This document shows, in pieces, positions 44,640 through 54,322 of a DNA stretch of 64,000 nt (its first letter is position 1; the number at the start of each line of letters is the position of its first letter). The stretch lies in contig NZ_BCRM01000026.1 of NCBI RefSeq assembly GCF_001552595.1, forward strand, positions 21,911 through 85,910. The letters run 5' to 3'. A model generated the notes under the pieces. That model did not search any database. It worked only from the letters and a program-made list of their open reading frames with translations, and was not told the origin of the DNA. Made by a program: the position numbers and the translations under genes. This DNA is from Rhodococcus erythropolis NBRC 15567 (GTDB lineage Bacteria; Actinomycetota; Actinomycetes; Mycobacteriales; Mycobacteriaceae).

Positions 44640-45857
44640 TCAGAAGATCTTGATCGGATTGACGATGTCAGCCGTGAGTGTCAGCAACATGAACGCGCCA
44701 CCGATCACGATGAATACGTAAGTAATCGGAAGGAGTCTCGTGTAGTCGACCGGGCCGCCGGGAATCAAGCCGCGGCGAGCGCGGAACCAATCGCGGATCT
44801 TCTCGTAGAAGACCACCGCGATGTGACCGCCGTCGAGCGGCAACAGCGGCAGGATGTTGAACACGCCGAGGAAGAAGTTGATCGACGCGAGCAGTCCGAC
44901 GAACATCGGCCACTCGGCTCGATCAGCGGCCTCGCCACCGATCACGCTGGCGCCGACCACGCTGATAGGTGTGTCCAGCGCCCGCTCGCCGCCCGTGATC
45001 GACTCCCACAGAGCCCCCACCTTCGACGGAATGTCAGCCAACGCCTTCACCGAGTCGACCATGATCTGTCCGGTGTAGTCGAAGGCTGCCGGAACAGCAG
45101 AGAGCGCGTTGTACTCGATCAGATTGCTGACACCCTCGATTCCGACAGCGCCTACCTTTGCCAGTTCCGGCGTTGTGCTGCCCTCTTTGGCTACGTAACG
45201 CTCCACCGGCGATACGTCGACCGGAACTTGAACAGTCTCGTCGCCGCGCTCGACTGTGAGCGTGACTGTCCCGGACTTGTCGCGGATCGCCGCGGAAACC
45301 TTGGCGAAAGTGTCCGTCGGTTGACCGTCCACCGCGACGATCCGATCGCCGGCAGCAATTCCGGCTGCCTCCGCCGGGCCGGTACCGGTGCAATCCGCGA
45401 GTTTCCACCCCTGATCCTGACCGAGTTGCGTCGGAGCAACACACGTCACGCCCTTGACAACAGGCGGTGCCGGCTCCGAACTAGTTCGACCCCAACCGAG
45501 GAGCAATGCGTAAATCAGGAGGAACCCGAGAATGAAGTTCATCGCGATACCGCCGGACATGACGACGACACGCTTCCACGCCGCCTTCTTGTACATCGCA
45601 TGCGGCTCTTCTTCGGGCGTCATCTCGTCGAGAGCCGTCATACCGGCGATGTCGCAGAATCCACCGAGCGGCAGCGCCTTGAGGCCGTACTCGGTCTCAC
45701 CTCGACGGAACGAGAAGATCTTCGGTCCGAAGCCGATGTAGTAGCGGCGAACCTTCATTCCCAAAGCCTTGGCCGTCCACATGTGGCCGGCTTCGTGCAG
45801 GGCGATGGACACGCCGATGCCGAGGGCAAACAGCACTACGCCCAGTGCAAAAACCAT
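44640..45857 (-). CDS. rip1: Site-2 metalloprotease Rip1 (M50/RseP)
   Basis: A 405-residue intramembrane zinc protease. HEAGH is at residues 21-25 in TM1, a PDZ domain lies about 135-230 (GIAAGDRIVAVDGQPTDTFAKV), and LLPLDGGH near residue 340 supplies the third zinc ligand. It cleaves anti-sigma factors and controls envelope lipid composition in M. tuberculosis (Rv2869c). It is located between dxr (7-bp gap) and ispG, and is likely cotranscribed with them. Confidence 0.95.
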   Translation of the reverse strand: MVFALGVVLFALGIGVSIALHEAGHMWTAKALGMKVRRYYIGFGPKIFSFRRGETEYGLKALPLGGFCDIAGMTALDEMTPEEEPHAMYKKAAWKRVVVMSGGIAMNFILGFLLIYALLLGWGRTSSEPAPPVVKGVTCVAPTQLGQDQGWKLADCTGTGPAEAAGIAAGDRIVAVDGQPTDTFAKVSAAIRDKSGTVTLTVERGDETVQVPVDVSPVERYVAKEGSTTPELAKVGAVGIEGVSNLIEYNALSAVPAAFDYTGQIMVDSVKALADIPSKVGALWESITGGERALDTPISVVGASVIGGEAADRAEWPMFVGLLASINFFLGVFNILPLLPLDGGHIAVVFYEKIRDWFRARRGLIPGGPVDYTRLLPITYVFIVIGGAFMLLTLTADIVNPIKIF

Positions 45858-45864
45858 GAAAGCT

Positions 45865-47022
45865 CTAGCCCTCCTGCTTCACGAGCTGACGCGCTCGTGT
45901 GCGTGCCCAGCCGTCCGCGGCCAGAACGTCGTCCACGGTAGCCGGTTCCGCGGACCATTGACCTGCATCGTCGAGAACAGCGGCCACCGTGCGGACGATC
46001 GCCGGGAAGGAAATGACACCGTCGAGGAATGCCTGAGCCGCCACTTCGTTGGCCGCGTTGTAGATCGCGGTGAAGCAACCGCCGGATTTGCCCGCGCTTC
46101 GCGCCAGATCGACGGCGGGGAACACCGACGAATCGAGCGGCTCGAATTCCCAGGTGGAGGCGGTGGTGAAGTCGCATGCCGACGCAGCACCTTCGATGCG
46201 GTCCGGCCAGCCTAGAGCGAGAGCGATCGGGAGCTTCATGTCCGGCGGGCTTGCCTGCGCCAGCGTCGACCCGTCGAAGAAGGTGACCATGGAATGCACG
46301 ATCGACTGCGGGTGCACGGTGACGTCGATGCGGTCGTAGTCGATCCCGAACAGCAGGTTCGTCTCGATCAGCTCGAGGCCCTTGTTGACCAGAGTTGCCG
46401 AATTGAGTGTGTTCATGGGCCCCATCGACCAGGTGGGGTGCGCTTTTGCCTGAGCTGGATTCACACTTTCGAGATCCTCGGCGCTCCAGCCACGGAACGG
46501 TCCACCCGAAGCGGTGAGAACCAACCGAGCCACTTCGTCGCCTGTTCCACCACGTAGACACTGGGCAAGCGCCGAATGCTCCGAGTCGACCGGCACGATC
46601 TGACCGGGTGCGGCGGCTTTGGTCACCAGCGCTCCGCCGGCGACAAGCGATTCCTTGTTCGCCAGCGCCAGGCGCGCTCCCGAGTTCAGCGCCGCCAGAG
46701 TCGGTTCGAGTCCCAACGAACCGACGAGTGCATTGAGGACAACATCGGCACCGCTGTCCCGAACCAGTTCCGTCACGGCGCTCGGTCCCGAACGGGCGGT
46801 TACCGATTCCAGCGCCGATGCCGCTGCAGGATCGGCGACGGCGACGTCCGTGACGCCGGTTGCACGAATCTGTTCGCCCAACAACTCGACGTTGTTGCCG
46901 CCCGCTGCGAGACCGACTACTTCGAAACGATCGGGGTTGGCTGCGATGACCTCCAGCGCTTGGGTACCGATCGAACCGGTACTGCCGAGGAGGAGGACGC
47001 GGGTACGTGTGGTTTCCTGCAC
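45865..47022 (-). CDS. dxr: 1-deoxy-D-xylulose-5-phosphate reductoisomerase
   Basis: A 385-residue NADPH-dependent enzyme forming MEP from [20 protein letters not shown] at the N terminus is the NADPH motif, and [13 protein letters not shown] and ASGGPFRG are active-site segments, followed by HPTWSMGP. The GTG at 47022 fits family length; the longer frame reaches back through the divergent DUF2631 gene and is spurious. It heads the dxr-rip1-ispG run. Confidence 0.95.
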   Translation of the reverse strand: MQETTRTRVLLLGSTGSIGTQALEVIAANPDRFEVVGLAAGGNNVELLGEQIRATGVTDVAVADPAAASALESVTARSGPSAVTELVRDSGADVVLNALVGSLGLEPTLAALNSGARLALANKESLVAGGALVTKAAAPGQIVPVDSEHSALAQCLRGGTGDEVARLVLTASGGPFRGWSAEDLESVNPAQAKAHPTWSMGPMNTLNSATLVNKGLELIETNLLFGIDYDRIDVTVHPQSIVHSMVTFFDGSTLAQASPPDMKLPIALALGWPDRIEGAASACDFTTASTWEFEPLDSSVFPAVDLARSAGKSGGCFTAIYNAANEVAAQAFLDGVISFPAIVRTVAAVLDDAGQWSAEPATVDDVLAADGWARTRARQLVKQEG

Positions 47023-47142
47023 TCGCCCATTGTTCCTGATAACACCTGAGAACAACCTTATCGACGCCCAACTACGTACGACAGGCAGTCGTATGTCACC
47101 ATATTGGGCAGTAGTGCAACCGAATGAGCAGGAGGATCGACC

Positions 47143-47412
47143 GTGGCCGATACCCAGTTGGACGTCAAGTCCAGCGCCCCCGTCGTGGTCTCGCACGTCG
47201 ATGAGGCCGAGGTCCCCTCTGCCGCATGGGGGTGGAGTGGTGAAGGACTCAAGTTTTTCCGTTTCCTCGGATGGTTCTTCGCGATATTCCTGCTTCTGAT
47301 GATGATCGGAAACCATCACGGCAAGGTCGAGGATCTGTGGCTCATCGGCACCGCCGGATTGATGATCTTCGTTCTGGTCCGCGACATCGTCATCCGTCGC
47401 CGCCCGCGCTAG
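47143..47412 (+). CDS. DUF2631 family small membrane protein
   Basis: An 89-residue protein with two TM helices (about residues 40-58 and 66-82) after a soluble N terminus containing [18 protein letters not shown], and a basic end (IRRRPR). This is the DUF2631 family, Rv2876-like, conserved at this locus in mycobacteria. Function is unknown. The GTG start has AGGAGGA 6 nt upstream. It is divergent from dxr and ends at a strong hairpin terminator shared with rlmN. Confidence 0.85.
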   Translation: MADTQLDVKSSAPVVVSHVDEAEVPSAAWGWSGEGLKFFRFLGWFFAIFLLLMMIGNHHGKVEDLWLIGTAGLMIFVLVRDIVIRRRPR

Positions 47413-47421
47413 AGACCTGAC

Positions 47422-47467
47422 AAAGCGAAGGCCTCCACGAACGAAAGTTCGTGGAGGCCTTCGCTTT
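47422..47467. terminator. Bidirectional intrinsic terminator
   Basis: A 21-bp perfect stem (47422-47442 with 47447-47467) closed by a GAAA tetraloop, with AAA/TTT at its base and a T-rich stretch after the right arm. It lies between the DUF2631 gene and convergent rlmN and can end both. Confidence 0.92.
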
Positions 47468-47492
47468 ATGTGTTTTTCAGGCCTGGAGGGTT

Positions 47493-48602
47493 TCAGTTCT
47501 CGGCTGCCAGCTGGCCACAGGCTGCGGCGATTTCCTGACCGCGCGTATCGCGCACGGTGCACGAGACGCCCTGGGCGATGACCCGACGCACGAACTCACG
47601 CTCGACGTCCTTGGGGCTCGCGTCCCACTCGCTACCCGGAGTCGGGTTGAGCGGAATCAGGTTGACGTGCACCAACCCGCCGAGTGCTTTCTTCAGCTTC
47701 TTGCCCAGCATGTCCGCGCGCCACGGCTGATCGTTGACGTTCTTGATCATCGCGTACTCGATGGACACACGCCGACCGGTCTTGTCTGCGTAGTACCGGG
47801 CGGCCTGAAGTACCTCCGACACCGACCAGCGATTGTTGACCGGCACAAGTGTGTCGCGCAGTTCGTCGTCCGGTGTGTGCAGCGATACCGCCAGCGTGAC
47901 GCTCAGGCCTTCGTCAGCGAGCTTGCGGATAGCGGGAGCGAGGCCGACGGTCGAGACCGTCACGGACCGCTGAGACAGGCCGAGCCCGTCGGGTGCGGGC
48001 GAAGTGATGCGTCGTACCGCTGCCACCACGCGCTTGTAGTTCGCCAAAGGCTCGCCCATACCCATGAACACGACGTTCGAGAGGCGTCCGGGTCCGCCGG
48101 CAACATCACCGTCGCGCATTGCGGCCGCTGCCTCGCGAACCTGATCGACGATCTCGGCGGTCGAAAGGTTGCGGTCGAGGCCGCCCTGACCCGTCGCACA
48201 GAACGGGCAGGCCATTCCGCAGCCTGCCTGACTCGAGATACAGAGCGTCGCCCGATCGGGATAGCGCATCAGGACGCTTTCGAGCAGCGTTCCGTCATGC
48301 GCCTTCCACAGGGTCTTGCGAGTGTCGCCCGAATCGCACGCGAGGTGCTTGATCGGGGTCAACAAGGTCGGGAACAGCGACTCCCCCACCTTCTCGCGTA
48401 CCGATGCGGGGAGATCGGTCATCTTCTCGGGATCGGCTTCGAGCCGCGCGTAGTACTGACGCGCGAGCTGATCGGCCCGGAAAGCCGGAAGGCCGAGCTC
48501 TTTCACCGCTTCTTTGCGCTCGGCGGAATCGAGATCGGCGAGGTGCCGTGGAGGCATTCCGCGCTTGGGTGCAGTGAAAACGAGGGGAAGAGAGGCAGCC
48601 AT
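47493..48602 (-). CDS. rlmN: 23S rRNA (adenine-2503-C2)-methyltransferase
   Basis: A 369-residue radical-SAM enzyme methylating A2503 of 23S rRNA and A37 of some tRNAs. The CxxxCxxC cluster motif is in [11 protein letters not shown]. The catalytic cysteine pair involves this region and the late Cys in [11 protein letters not shown]. The N-terminal accessory domain ([16 protein letters not shown]) is typical. The ATG at 48602 begins family homology, without a visible ribosome-binding site. It is divergent from the LapA-like gene. Confidence 0.95.
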   Translation of the reverse strand: MAASLPLVFTAPKRGMPPRHLADLDSAERKEAVKELGLPAFRADQLARQYYARLEADPEKMTDLPASVREKVGESLFPTLLTPIKHLACDSGDTRKTLWKAHDGTLLESVLMRYPDRATLCISSQAGCGMACPFCATGQGGLDRNLSTAEIVDQVREAAAAMRDGDVAGGPGRLSNVVFMGMGEPLANYKRVVAAVRRITSPAPDGLGLSQRSVTVSTVGLAPAIRKLADEGLSVTLAVSLHTPDDELRDTLVPVNNRWSVSEVLQAARYYADKTGRRVSIEYAMIKNVNDQPWRADMLGKKLKKALGGLVHVNLIPLNPTPGSEWDASPKDVEREFVRRVIAQGVSCTVRDTRGQEIAAACGQLAAEN

Positions 48603-48704
48603 AGTTACACCATTGTCCCATTGTTTTGGGGTGCTACCCCACTGCCACCCGATTGTGGCCGGATTACCCGTGCAACTTTGCGCAGGTTGCGTGATGATCA
48701 TGTC

Positions 48705-49115
48705 ATGTCAACCACACCAGAGGATCCGTCGAACTCCCCCGTGTACGGCCCCGCCGACGGTTTCGGTCCCGATCCGGAACTTCCGAAGGTGGGCGAGGAC
48801 AAGGCAGTGGAAAAACACGATCCGGAACCGACACCGACGCCTGAACCGGAGCCGACCGGAACGTCGGTCACCGACCGAACCAGGGCTGCGACGACGTGGG
48901 TTGGCCTGGTCATAGGCGCAATTGTGCTGATCATGCTGCTGGTGTTCATCTTGCAGAACCTCGAGAGCGTCTCCGTCAAGATCCTCGCCTGGCAGATCGA
49001 CTTTCCGCTCGGAATCACGATCCTGCTCTCCGCGATCGCGGGCGCATTGATCATGGCGTTGGCAGGCGGGGTTCGCATCATTCAGATCCGGCGCGCAGCG
49101 AAGCGGCAGATGTGA
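48705..49115 (+). CDS. LapA family (DUF1049) membrane protein
   Basis: A 136-residue protein. A long acidic, proline-rich N terminus (residues 1-60; [14 protein letters not shown]) precedes two TM helices (about 67-90 and 103-127). [36 protein letters not shown] is the LapA core, and a basic tail ([13 protein letters not shown]) follows. LapA-type proteins help assemble lipopolysaccharide in Gram-negatives, but their role in actinobacteria is unknown. ATG start. Confidence 0.85.
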   Translation: MSTTPEDPSNSPVYGPADGFGPDPELPKVGEDKAVEKHDPEPTPTPEPEPTGTSVTDRTRAATTWVGLVIGAIVLIMLLVFILQNLESVSVKILAWQIDFPLGITILLSAIAGALIMALAGGVRIIQIRRAAKRQM

Positions 49116-49222
49116 CTGAAATCTAGTTACGCAATTGGGTCGATCGATGGGCCAGCAGGCATCATTGATGTCGTGGAAATCACCGGAAAGGCCCTGATGT
49201 GACTACTCACATGGAGAGACCT

Positions 49223-50053
49223 GTGACCTCGCGAATTGCCCCACAGCAGGCAAGATCCTGGCTCCTCGTCCCCGCGTCCAAACCGGACACCTTCGACGCC
49301 GCACTCGCGAGTGCGGCCGACGCCGTCATTCTCGACCTCGAGGATGCCGTCACCGCACCCAACAAACCGGCGGCCCGCCGCGACGTCACCGCATTCCTGA
49401 GCGAACACAATCACGCCTGGGTTCGGATCAACGATGCCACGACACCGTTCTGGGAAGAGGATCTGGCCGCACTCGCGGGCCTCCCCGGACTCGAGGGTGT
49501 CATGCTCGCAAAGACCGAAAGCGGTCAGCAGGCCGACGCCACGGCCGAGCGACTTCCCGAAGGCACCAAGATTCTTGCTCTCGTCGAATCCGCGGTAGGA
49601 CTCGAGGCTGCGCCCGAGATCGCACGCACAGACGGCATCTTCCGTCTCGCATTCGGCAGCGGCGACTTCCGGCGCGACACTGGGATGGACGACTCCCCCA
49701 CGTCGATGTCGTACCCGCGTTCGCGGCTCACCATCGCCAGCCGCGCGGCACGCATCGCTCCGCCGATCGACGGTCCCACGCTCGGCCCCGATCTGGATCT
49801 GCTCGCCCGAGACTGTGCGATCACCTTGTCACTCGGTATGGCCGGCAAACTCTGCATGACCACCGCGCAGACTGCCCCCGTCAACGCGGGACTGAGTCCA
49901 TCCGTGGCCGACGCGATCTGGGCTCAGAATGTCATCGACGATCTCGGCGAAGACGGCTCACGCGTGCGCGATGGCAGCGACCTGCCCAAGCTCGCCAAGG
50001 CGAAGAAGATTCACAAGCTCGCCACCCTGTTCCACATCCCCACCGATCACTGA
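49223..50053 (+). CDS. HpcH/HpaI aldolase / CitE-like lyase
   Basis: A 276-residue TIM-barrel lyase of the citrate-lyase-beta family. SWLLVPASKPDTFDAAL and DAVILDLEDAVTAPNKPAARRDV are the CoA/Mg-binding N-terminal blocks; LALVESAVGLEAAPEIA and LAFGSGDFRRDTGMD are later conserved segments. No citF or citD is near, so it resembles the orphan mycobacterial CitE group (malyl- or citramalyl-CoA chemistry). The GTG at 49223 has GGAG 6 nt upstream; earlier in-frame starts lack such a site. Confidence 0.88.
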   Translation: MTSRIAPQQARSWLLVPASKPDTFDAALASAADAVILDLEDAVTAPNKPAARRDVTAFLSEHNHAWVRINDATTPFWEEDLAALAGLPGLEGVMLAKTESGQQADATAERLPEGTKILALVESAVGLEAAPEIARTDGIFRLAFGSGDFRRDTGMDDSPTSMSYPRSRLTIASRAARIAPPIDGPTLGPDLDLLARDCAITLSLGMAGKLCMTTAQTAPVNAGLSPSVADAIWAQNVIDDLGEDGSRVRDGSDLPKLAKAKKIHKLATLFHIPTDH

Positions 50054-50080
50054 TTTTTTTACTACTGAATCGGTGCAGAA

Positions 50081-50114
50081 AACGTCAGGCGCTCAAGTCG
50101 GAGCGCCTGACGTT
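50081..50114. terminator. Intrinsic terminator after the CitE-like gene
   Basis: A 14-bp perfect stem (50081-50094 with 50101-50114) with a 6-nt loop, followed by CGTCTTTT. It is between the CitE-like gene and the convergent methyltransferase gene. Confidence 0.85.
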
Positions 50115-50132
50115 CGTCTTTTGAGCCCGCTT

Positions 50133-50861
50133 TCACGCAAGTTCGAGTGATCGTGGTTTGGACCGAACATGGATCCGGTATCGCACCGTGAAGCCCAATC
50201 CCGTTACTTGCGAGAACGCACGCTCGGCAGTCTTCTCGGTGAACTCGATTCCGAGTACCCGCCGCAAGTCGTCTCGATTCTCGAACTCCCACCGGGCGTC
50301 GACACGCGTGAGCGAGAACCCTTGAGCCTCGAAGAATCCTTCGACCGCCGCGGGATCGTATTTGGGCAGATCCGCCCTCATCCACTCTCCGTACGGGCCG
50401 GCGCTCACATCGAGATCCACGATCAGCAGGGCTCCCCCGGGCCTCAGGATGCGCATGGCTTCACGAATTCCCGGGCCGCAGCCTTTGCCGAAAAAGTACG
50501 CCGTACGGGCATGAACGAGATCGACTGAAGCATCCACCAGACTCGTGGACTCTGCTGAACCCTGGACTACGTCGATCGACGCCGAATCGCGGGTTCGTTC
50601 CCGCGCGGCCTTCACCAGCGGCGCGTGCGGCTCCACTCCGACAACACGACGGGCAGTACGAGCGAACTCCGGTAGATGGAACCCCGCCCCACAGCCGACG
50701 TCGACGACGTCGCGTCCAGACCAGTCGACCTGGGCTCGCATCGCGGCCCAGATGGAACCGTCGACGTCCTGCGCGCGGTTCTCGATTTCGTACACGTCCG
50801 GCCAATGCCAGATGTTCGGGCTGGGGATCGGCTTGGAACGGCCGGAGAAGAAATCACGCAC
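50133..50861 (-). CDS. Class I SAM-dependent methyltransferase
   Basis: A 242-residue methyltransferase (Methyltransf_11 type). Motif I is VVDVGCGAGFHLP, the acidic motif II is VVGVEPHAPLV, and AMRILRPGGALLIVDLD is motif VI. The substrate is unknown. It follows cdsA by 6 bp on the same strand, so it may be part of the cdsA operon. The N terminus (GRSKPIPSPNIWHWPDVYEIENRAQDVDGSI cut short here) is typical of a group found beside cdsA in actinobacteria, by my recollection only. Confidence 0.85.
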   Translation of the reverse strand: MRDFFSGRSKPIPSPNIWHWPDVYEIENRAQDVDGSIWAAMRAQVDWSGRDVVDVGCGAGFHLPEFARTARRVVGVEPHAPLVKAARERTRDSASIDVVQGSAESTSLVDASVDLVHARTAYFFGKGCGPGIREAMRILRPGGALLIVDLDVSAGPYGEWMRADLPKYDPAAVEGFFEAQGFSLTRVDARWEFENRDDLRRVLGIEFTEKTAERAFSQVTGLGFTVRYRIHVRSKPRSLELA

Positions 50862-50867
50862 GCGAAA

Positions 50868-51764
50868 TCAGACGAGTGCGTACAGAATCAGCCAGGTGAC
50901 AAATGCCGACGGCAGGAGTGAATCCAGGCGATCCATGATTCCGCCGTGGCCGGGAAGCAGGGTTCCCATGTCCTTGATGCCGAGTTCACGCTTGATCTGC
51001 GATTCGATCAGGTCTCCGACCGTCGCGACTACCACCAGGACGACACCGAGCAGGACGCCGATCATCGAGTTCGCGTCGAGGATCAACGTCACCGAAAGCA
51101 GGCTGCCGATGACGCAGAAAATGAGAGAGCCGACAAATCCTTCCCAGGACTTCTTCGGGCTCACAGCCGGCACCATCGGGTGCTTCCCGAACAGCACTCC
51201 GGCCGCGTAACCGCCGATGTCGGAGCACACGACACCGATCATCAGGACGAAAACGCGACCCGGGCCGTCGTCTTCGAGCACCATCAACGCACCGAATGAC
51301 GCCAACAGCGGGATCCACGCCAGAACGAACACCGTGATGGAGGTGTCTCTCAGGAAGTTCTTCGGGGTCGCCTTGAGCCCGTGGTCGAACAACCGCCACA
51401 CCATGCACACCAGGACGGTCGCGGTGAATCCGCTGAGCACCCCGACCGGTCCCCACGGCCAGCCGAGCCAGATCGTGGCTTGCCCTCCGACGAGAAGGGG
51501 AATTCGCGGCACCTCGATGTCGGCTTCACGAAGCCGCGTGGTGACCTCCCACGTCGCGATGAACATCGCGATCGCGACGACAGCGATCCATCCCGGGGGC
51601 AGGAAGATCAAAGTGCCGATGACCAAGGCTCCGAGACCAGCTCCGACGCCGATGGCGGCAGGTAGGTTCCTGCCCGCCTTCGACTTCGGCGGTTGCGCGC
51701 CCTCAGCGCCGCCCGTAGGCCCGTCCGTGACGGGACCACCGGCGGTTCCCTCTTGTGCGTGCAC
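50868..51764 (-). CDS. cdsA: Phosphatidate cytidylyltransferase
   Basis: A 298-residue CDP-diacylglycerol synthase with about eight TM helices. The C-terminal family signature is present: KKSWEGFVGSL, then KRELGIKDMGTLLPGHGGIMDRLDS. An N-terminal soluble extension rich in Gly/Pro (about residues 1-30) is usual in actinobacteria. The GTG at 51764 is preferred because GGGAG lies just upstream at 5-6 nt. It supplies CDP-diacylglycerol for phosphatidylinositol mannosides and cardiolipin. It lies downstream of frr, as in mycobacteria. Confidence 0.94.
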   Translation of the reverse strand: MHAQEGTAGGPVTDGPTGGAEGAQPPKSKAGRNLPAAIGVGAGLGALVIGTLIFLPPGWIAVVAIAMFIATWEVTTRLREADIEVPRIPLLVGGQATIWLGWPWGPVGVLSGFTATVLVCMVWRLFDHGLKATPKNFLRDTSITVFVLAWIPLLASFGALMVLEDDGPGRVFVLMIGVVCSDIGGYAAGVLFGKHPMVPAVSPKKSWEGFVGSLIFCVIGSLLSVTLILDANSMIGVLLGVVLVVVATVGDLIESQIKRELGIKDMGTLLPGHGGIMDRLDSLLPSAFVTWLILYALV

Positions 51765-51812
51765 CCAAACTCCCTGATCTACTCCCGACGACAAACACTG
51801 CAAATGAGGAGG

Positions 51813-52370
51813 CTATACCTCCATCAACTCTGCTTCCTTGTGCTTGACGAGTTCCTCGACCGTGTGCACGTACTTCGCCGTGGTCTTGTCGAGTTCTTTC
51901 TCTGCGCGACCGACCTCGTCCTCGCCGGCTTCACCGTCCTTCTGGATCCGGCCGAGTTCGTCCATCGCCTTGCGGCGGATGTTGCGCAGCGTGACCTTCG
52001 AGTCCTCGCCCTTGGACTTGGCCTGCTTCACCAGTTCACGACGACGCTCTTCAGTGAGCTGCGGAACCGAGATGCGGATGATGCTGCCGTCGTTGGACGG
52101 GTTCACACCGAGATCCGAGTTGCGGATCGCCGTCTCGATCGCGTTGAGCTGCGAAGCCTCGTACGGCTTGACGATGACCATGCGGGCCTCGGGGACGTTG
52201 ATGCTCGCGAGCTGCGTGATCGGCGTGATCGAACCGTAGTAGTCGATCACGATGCGCGAGAACATACCGGGGTTCGCGCGTCCGGTGCGAACCGAGCCGA
52301 GATCGTCCTTGGCTACCGTGACAGCCTTTTCCATCTTCTCTTCTGCCTCGAAGAGCGCTTCATCGATCAC
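51813..52370 (-). CDS. frr: Ribosome recycling factor
   Basis: A 185-residue protein of standard length that splits post-termination ribosomes with EF-G. Conserved blocks are [40 protein letters not shown], and [14 protein letters not shown]. The two-domain helical/beta structure fits. It follows pyrH by 43 bp in the pyrH-frr-cdsA order. Confidence 0.97.
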   Translation of the reverse strand: MIDEALFEAEEKMEKAVTVAKDDLGSVRTGRANPGMFSRIVIDYYGSITPITQLASINVPEARMVIVKPYEASQLNAIETAIRNSDLGVNPSNDGSIIRISVPQLTEERRRELVKQAKSKGEDSKVTLRNIRRKAMDELGRIQKDGEAGEDEVGRAEKELDKTTAKYVHTVEELVKHKEAELMEV

Positions 52371-52413
52371 GGCTGTTCCTCCATGTTGTTCTGCATCATT
52401 TTTTGGGTGTCAC

Positions 52414-53142
52414 TCACGACTTGATCAGGGTGCCGATCTTCTCACCGGACACCGCGCGAGCGATGTTTCCTTCGGTGAGGAGGTTGAACACCATCATCGG
52501 CATCGAGTTGTCCATGCACAGGCTGAACGCCGTCGCGTCCGCGACCTTGAGTTCACGTTCGATGACCTCGCGGTGCGTGATCTGTTCGTACATCGTCGCG
52601 TCCGGGTCGATACGCGGGTCGGCCGAGTAGACGCCGTCGACGGCCTTGGCCATCAGCACTACCTCGGCACCGATCTCCAGCGCGCGCTGCGCAGCAGTGG
52701 TGTCGGTGGAGAAGTAGGGCATACCCATCCCGGCACCGAAGATGACTACGCGCCCCTTCTCGAGGTGCCTACGTGCGCGAAGCGGAAGGTACGGCTCGGC
52801 GACCTGTCCCATGGTGATTGCCGTCTGCACTCGAGAATCGACGCCGGCCTTCTCCAGGAAATCCTGCAGAGCGAGGCAGTTCATGACGGTGCCGAGCATG
52901 CCCATGTAGTCGGAGCGCGCGCGATCGAGGCCACGCTGCTGCAGTTCCGCTCCGCGGAAGAAGTTTCCGCCGCCGATGACCACTGCAACCTGCACGCCCG
53001 ATCGAACGACCTCTGCGATCTGCTCAGCCACCTTGGTGACCACGTCGGGATCGAGACCGACTTTGCCGCCTCCGAACATTTCGCCGCCGAGTTTGAGCAG
53101 GACCCGCTTGAATCCTGGACGTTCGTTGGCTGGTTCGGACAT
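52414..53142 (-). CDS. pyrH: UMP kinase
   Basis: A 242-residue bacterial uridylate kinase making UDP. The N-terminal motif is [34 protein letters not shown] and [38 protein letters not shown] are active-site and subunit-contact regions; the enzyme is hexameric and allosterically tuned by GTP and UTP. ATG preceded by GAGGAGA. It is separated from tsf by a long nested hairpin, so its transcription may be partly uncoupled. Confidence 0.97.
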   Translation of the reverse strand: MSEPANERPGFKRVLLKLGGEMFGGGKVGLDPDVVTKVAEQIAEVVRSGVQVAVVIGGGNFFRGAELQQRGLDRARSDYMGMLGTVMNCLALQDFLEKAGVDSRVQTAITMGQVAEPYLPLRARRHLEKGRVVIFGAGMGMPYFSTDTTAAQRALEIGAEVVLMAKAVDGVYSADPRIDPDATMYEQITHREVIERELKVADATAFSLCMDNSMPMMVFNLLTEGNIARAVSGEKIGTLIKS

Positions 53143-53276
53143 TGTTCTCCTCAGTTCGATACAAGACCTTGTAGGTCCTTCATTCTTCTTCTGCCGCCGA
53201 ATCGGACACCGCGACATAGGAAAGCCCCCGGGACTCGTCCCGAAGCACTCTTATCCTGCCTCATCGGAGGCCCCAG

Positions 53277-53332
53277 GTACACGTAGACCCCGCCGGTAGA
53301 GCAAATGCTCTTCAGGCGGGGTCCATGTGTAC
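53277..53332. terminator. Nested hairpin between tsf and pyrH
   Basis: The outer arms (53277-53294 and 53315-53332) pair over 18 positions with two mismatches, and inside lies AGAGCA/TGCTCT (6 bp, AA loop, 53298-53311). It lies downstream of tsf in the direction of transcription. No T-run follows, so it may be a partial terminator or a processing site that sets the tsf:pyrH ratio. Confidence 0.7.
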
Positions 53333-53342
53333 GGGCTCCGAA

Positions 53343-54170
53343 TTAAGCGGAGGCGCCGACCTCGAAACGCACGAAGCGCTTGATGGTCACGCCTGCCTCG
53401 TCGAGGATCGCCTTGACGGTCTTCTTGGAGTCCGTGACCGAAGACTGCTCGGTCAGAACGACGTCCTTGAAGAAACCGTTGACGCGGCCTTCGATGATCT
53501 TCGGCAGAGCCTGCTCGGGCTTGCCTTCTGCGCGGGCGGTCTCCTCGGCGATGTGACGCTCGGAAGCGACGATTTCAGCGGGAACCTCGTCACGCGTGAC
53601 GTACTTTGCCTTGAGTGCTGCGACCTGCATTGCAGCGCCGCGAGCGGCCTCAGCAGCAGCATCGCCTTCGCCGGTGTACTCGATGAGAACGCCGACAGCG
53701 GGCGGCAAGTCGGAGCTGCGCTTGTGCAGGTAAACGGCAACGGGGCCGTCGAAGGAAGCGACGCGGCTCAGTTCGAGCTTCTCGCCGATCTTCGCGGACT
53801 GCTCGGCAATGACGGTGTCGATGGTCTTGCCGTCGAGCTCGAGCGCCTTGAGAGCGTCGAGGTCCGCAGGCTTGCCAGCAGCAGCGACGGTCACGATCTC
53901 GTCGGCCAGCTTGATGAACTCGTCGTTCTTGGCGACGAAGTCGGTCTCGCAGTTGATCTCGATCATGACGCCGTCCTTGGCGACGACGAGACCCTCAGCG
54001 GTGGTGCGCTCTGCGCGCTTTCCGACATCCTTCGCGCCCTTGATGCGCAGCTGCTCGACGGCCTTGTCGAAATCGCCGTCTGCATCTGCGAGTGCGTTCT
54101 TACATGCCATCATTCCGGAGCCGGTGAGCTCACGGAGCCGCTTGACGTCAGCGGCGGTGTAGTTCGCCAT
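53343..54170 (-). CDS. tsf: Translation elongation factor Ts
   Basis: A 275-residue nucleotide-exchange factor for EF-Tu. [26 protein letters not shown] is the conserved N-terminal UBA-like domain, and [15 protein letters not shown] the core contacting EF-Tu. Length is typical for actinobacteria. It follows rpsB, separated by about 150 bp that holds a hairpin and a tandem repeat. Confidence 0.97.
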   Translation of the reverse strand: MANYTAADVKRLRELTGSGMMACKNALADADGDFDKAVEQLRIKGAKDVGKRAERTTAEGLVVAKDGVMIEINCETDFVAKNDEFIKLADEIVTVAAAGKPADLDALKALELDGKTIDTVIAEQSAKIGEKLELSRVASFDGPVAVYLHKRSSDLPPAVGVLIEYTGEGDAAAEAARGAAMQVAALKAKYVTRDEVPAEIVASERHIAEETARAEGKPEQALPKIIEGRVNGFFKDVVLTEQSSVTDSKKTVKAILDEAGVTIKRFVRFEVGASA

Positions 54171-54210
54171 GATTAGCGAGCCTCCTCATGTGTCTGTTTC
54201 GGACCTAGGA

Positions 54211-54282
54211 CTAACGGTGAAGCACGGCCTAGCGGTGAAGCACGGCCTGACGGTGGTGCTCGGGCCTAACGGTGAAACGGCC
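54211..54282. repeat. Degenerate 18-19 bp tandem repeat between rpsB and tsf
   Basis: Four consecutive units begin CTAACGGTG, CTAGCGGTG, CTGACGGTG and CTAACGGTG (at 54211, 54229, 54247 and 54266). The first two differ at one base over 18 bp and the later two are more diverged. They lie in the untranslated spacer just after the rpsB hairpin in the direction of transcription, directly upstream of tsf. Function is unknown. Confidence 0.7.
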
Positions 54283-54311
54283 CTGACCAAAAGAACTCTT
54301 GGTCAGGGCCG
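54278..54311. terminator. Hairpin after rpsB
   Basis: A 13-bp perfect stem (54278-54290 with 54299-54311) with an 8-nt loop, 11 bp after the rpsB stop in the direction of transcription. No T-run follows. It may be a leaky terminator or an mRNA-stability element between rpsB and tsf. Confidence 0.65.
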
Positions 54312-54322
54312 GTTTCAACGAA

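Noticed and set aside
42711..45941. A 1076-codon open frame on the plus strand
   Set aside because: It is entirely antisense to the GNAT, ispG and rip1 genes, is rich in Arg/Asp/His/Val as codon-shadow frames are, and has no recognisable domain.
54211..54282. CRISPR-like array
   Set aside because: Units are contiguous, degenerate and without spacers; this is a short tandem repeat.
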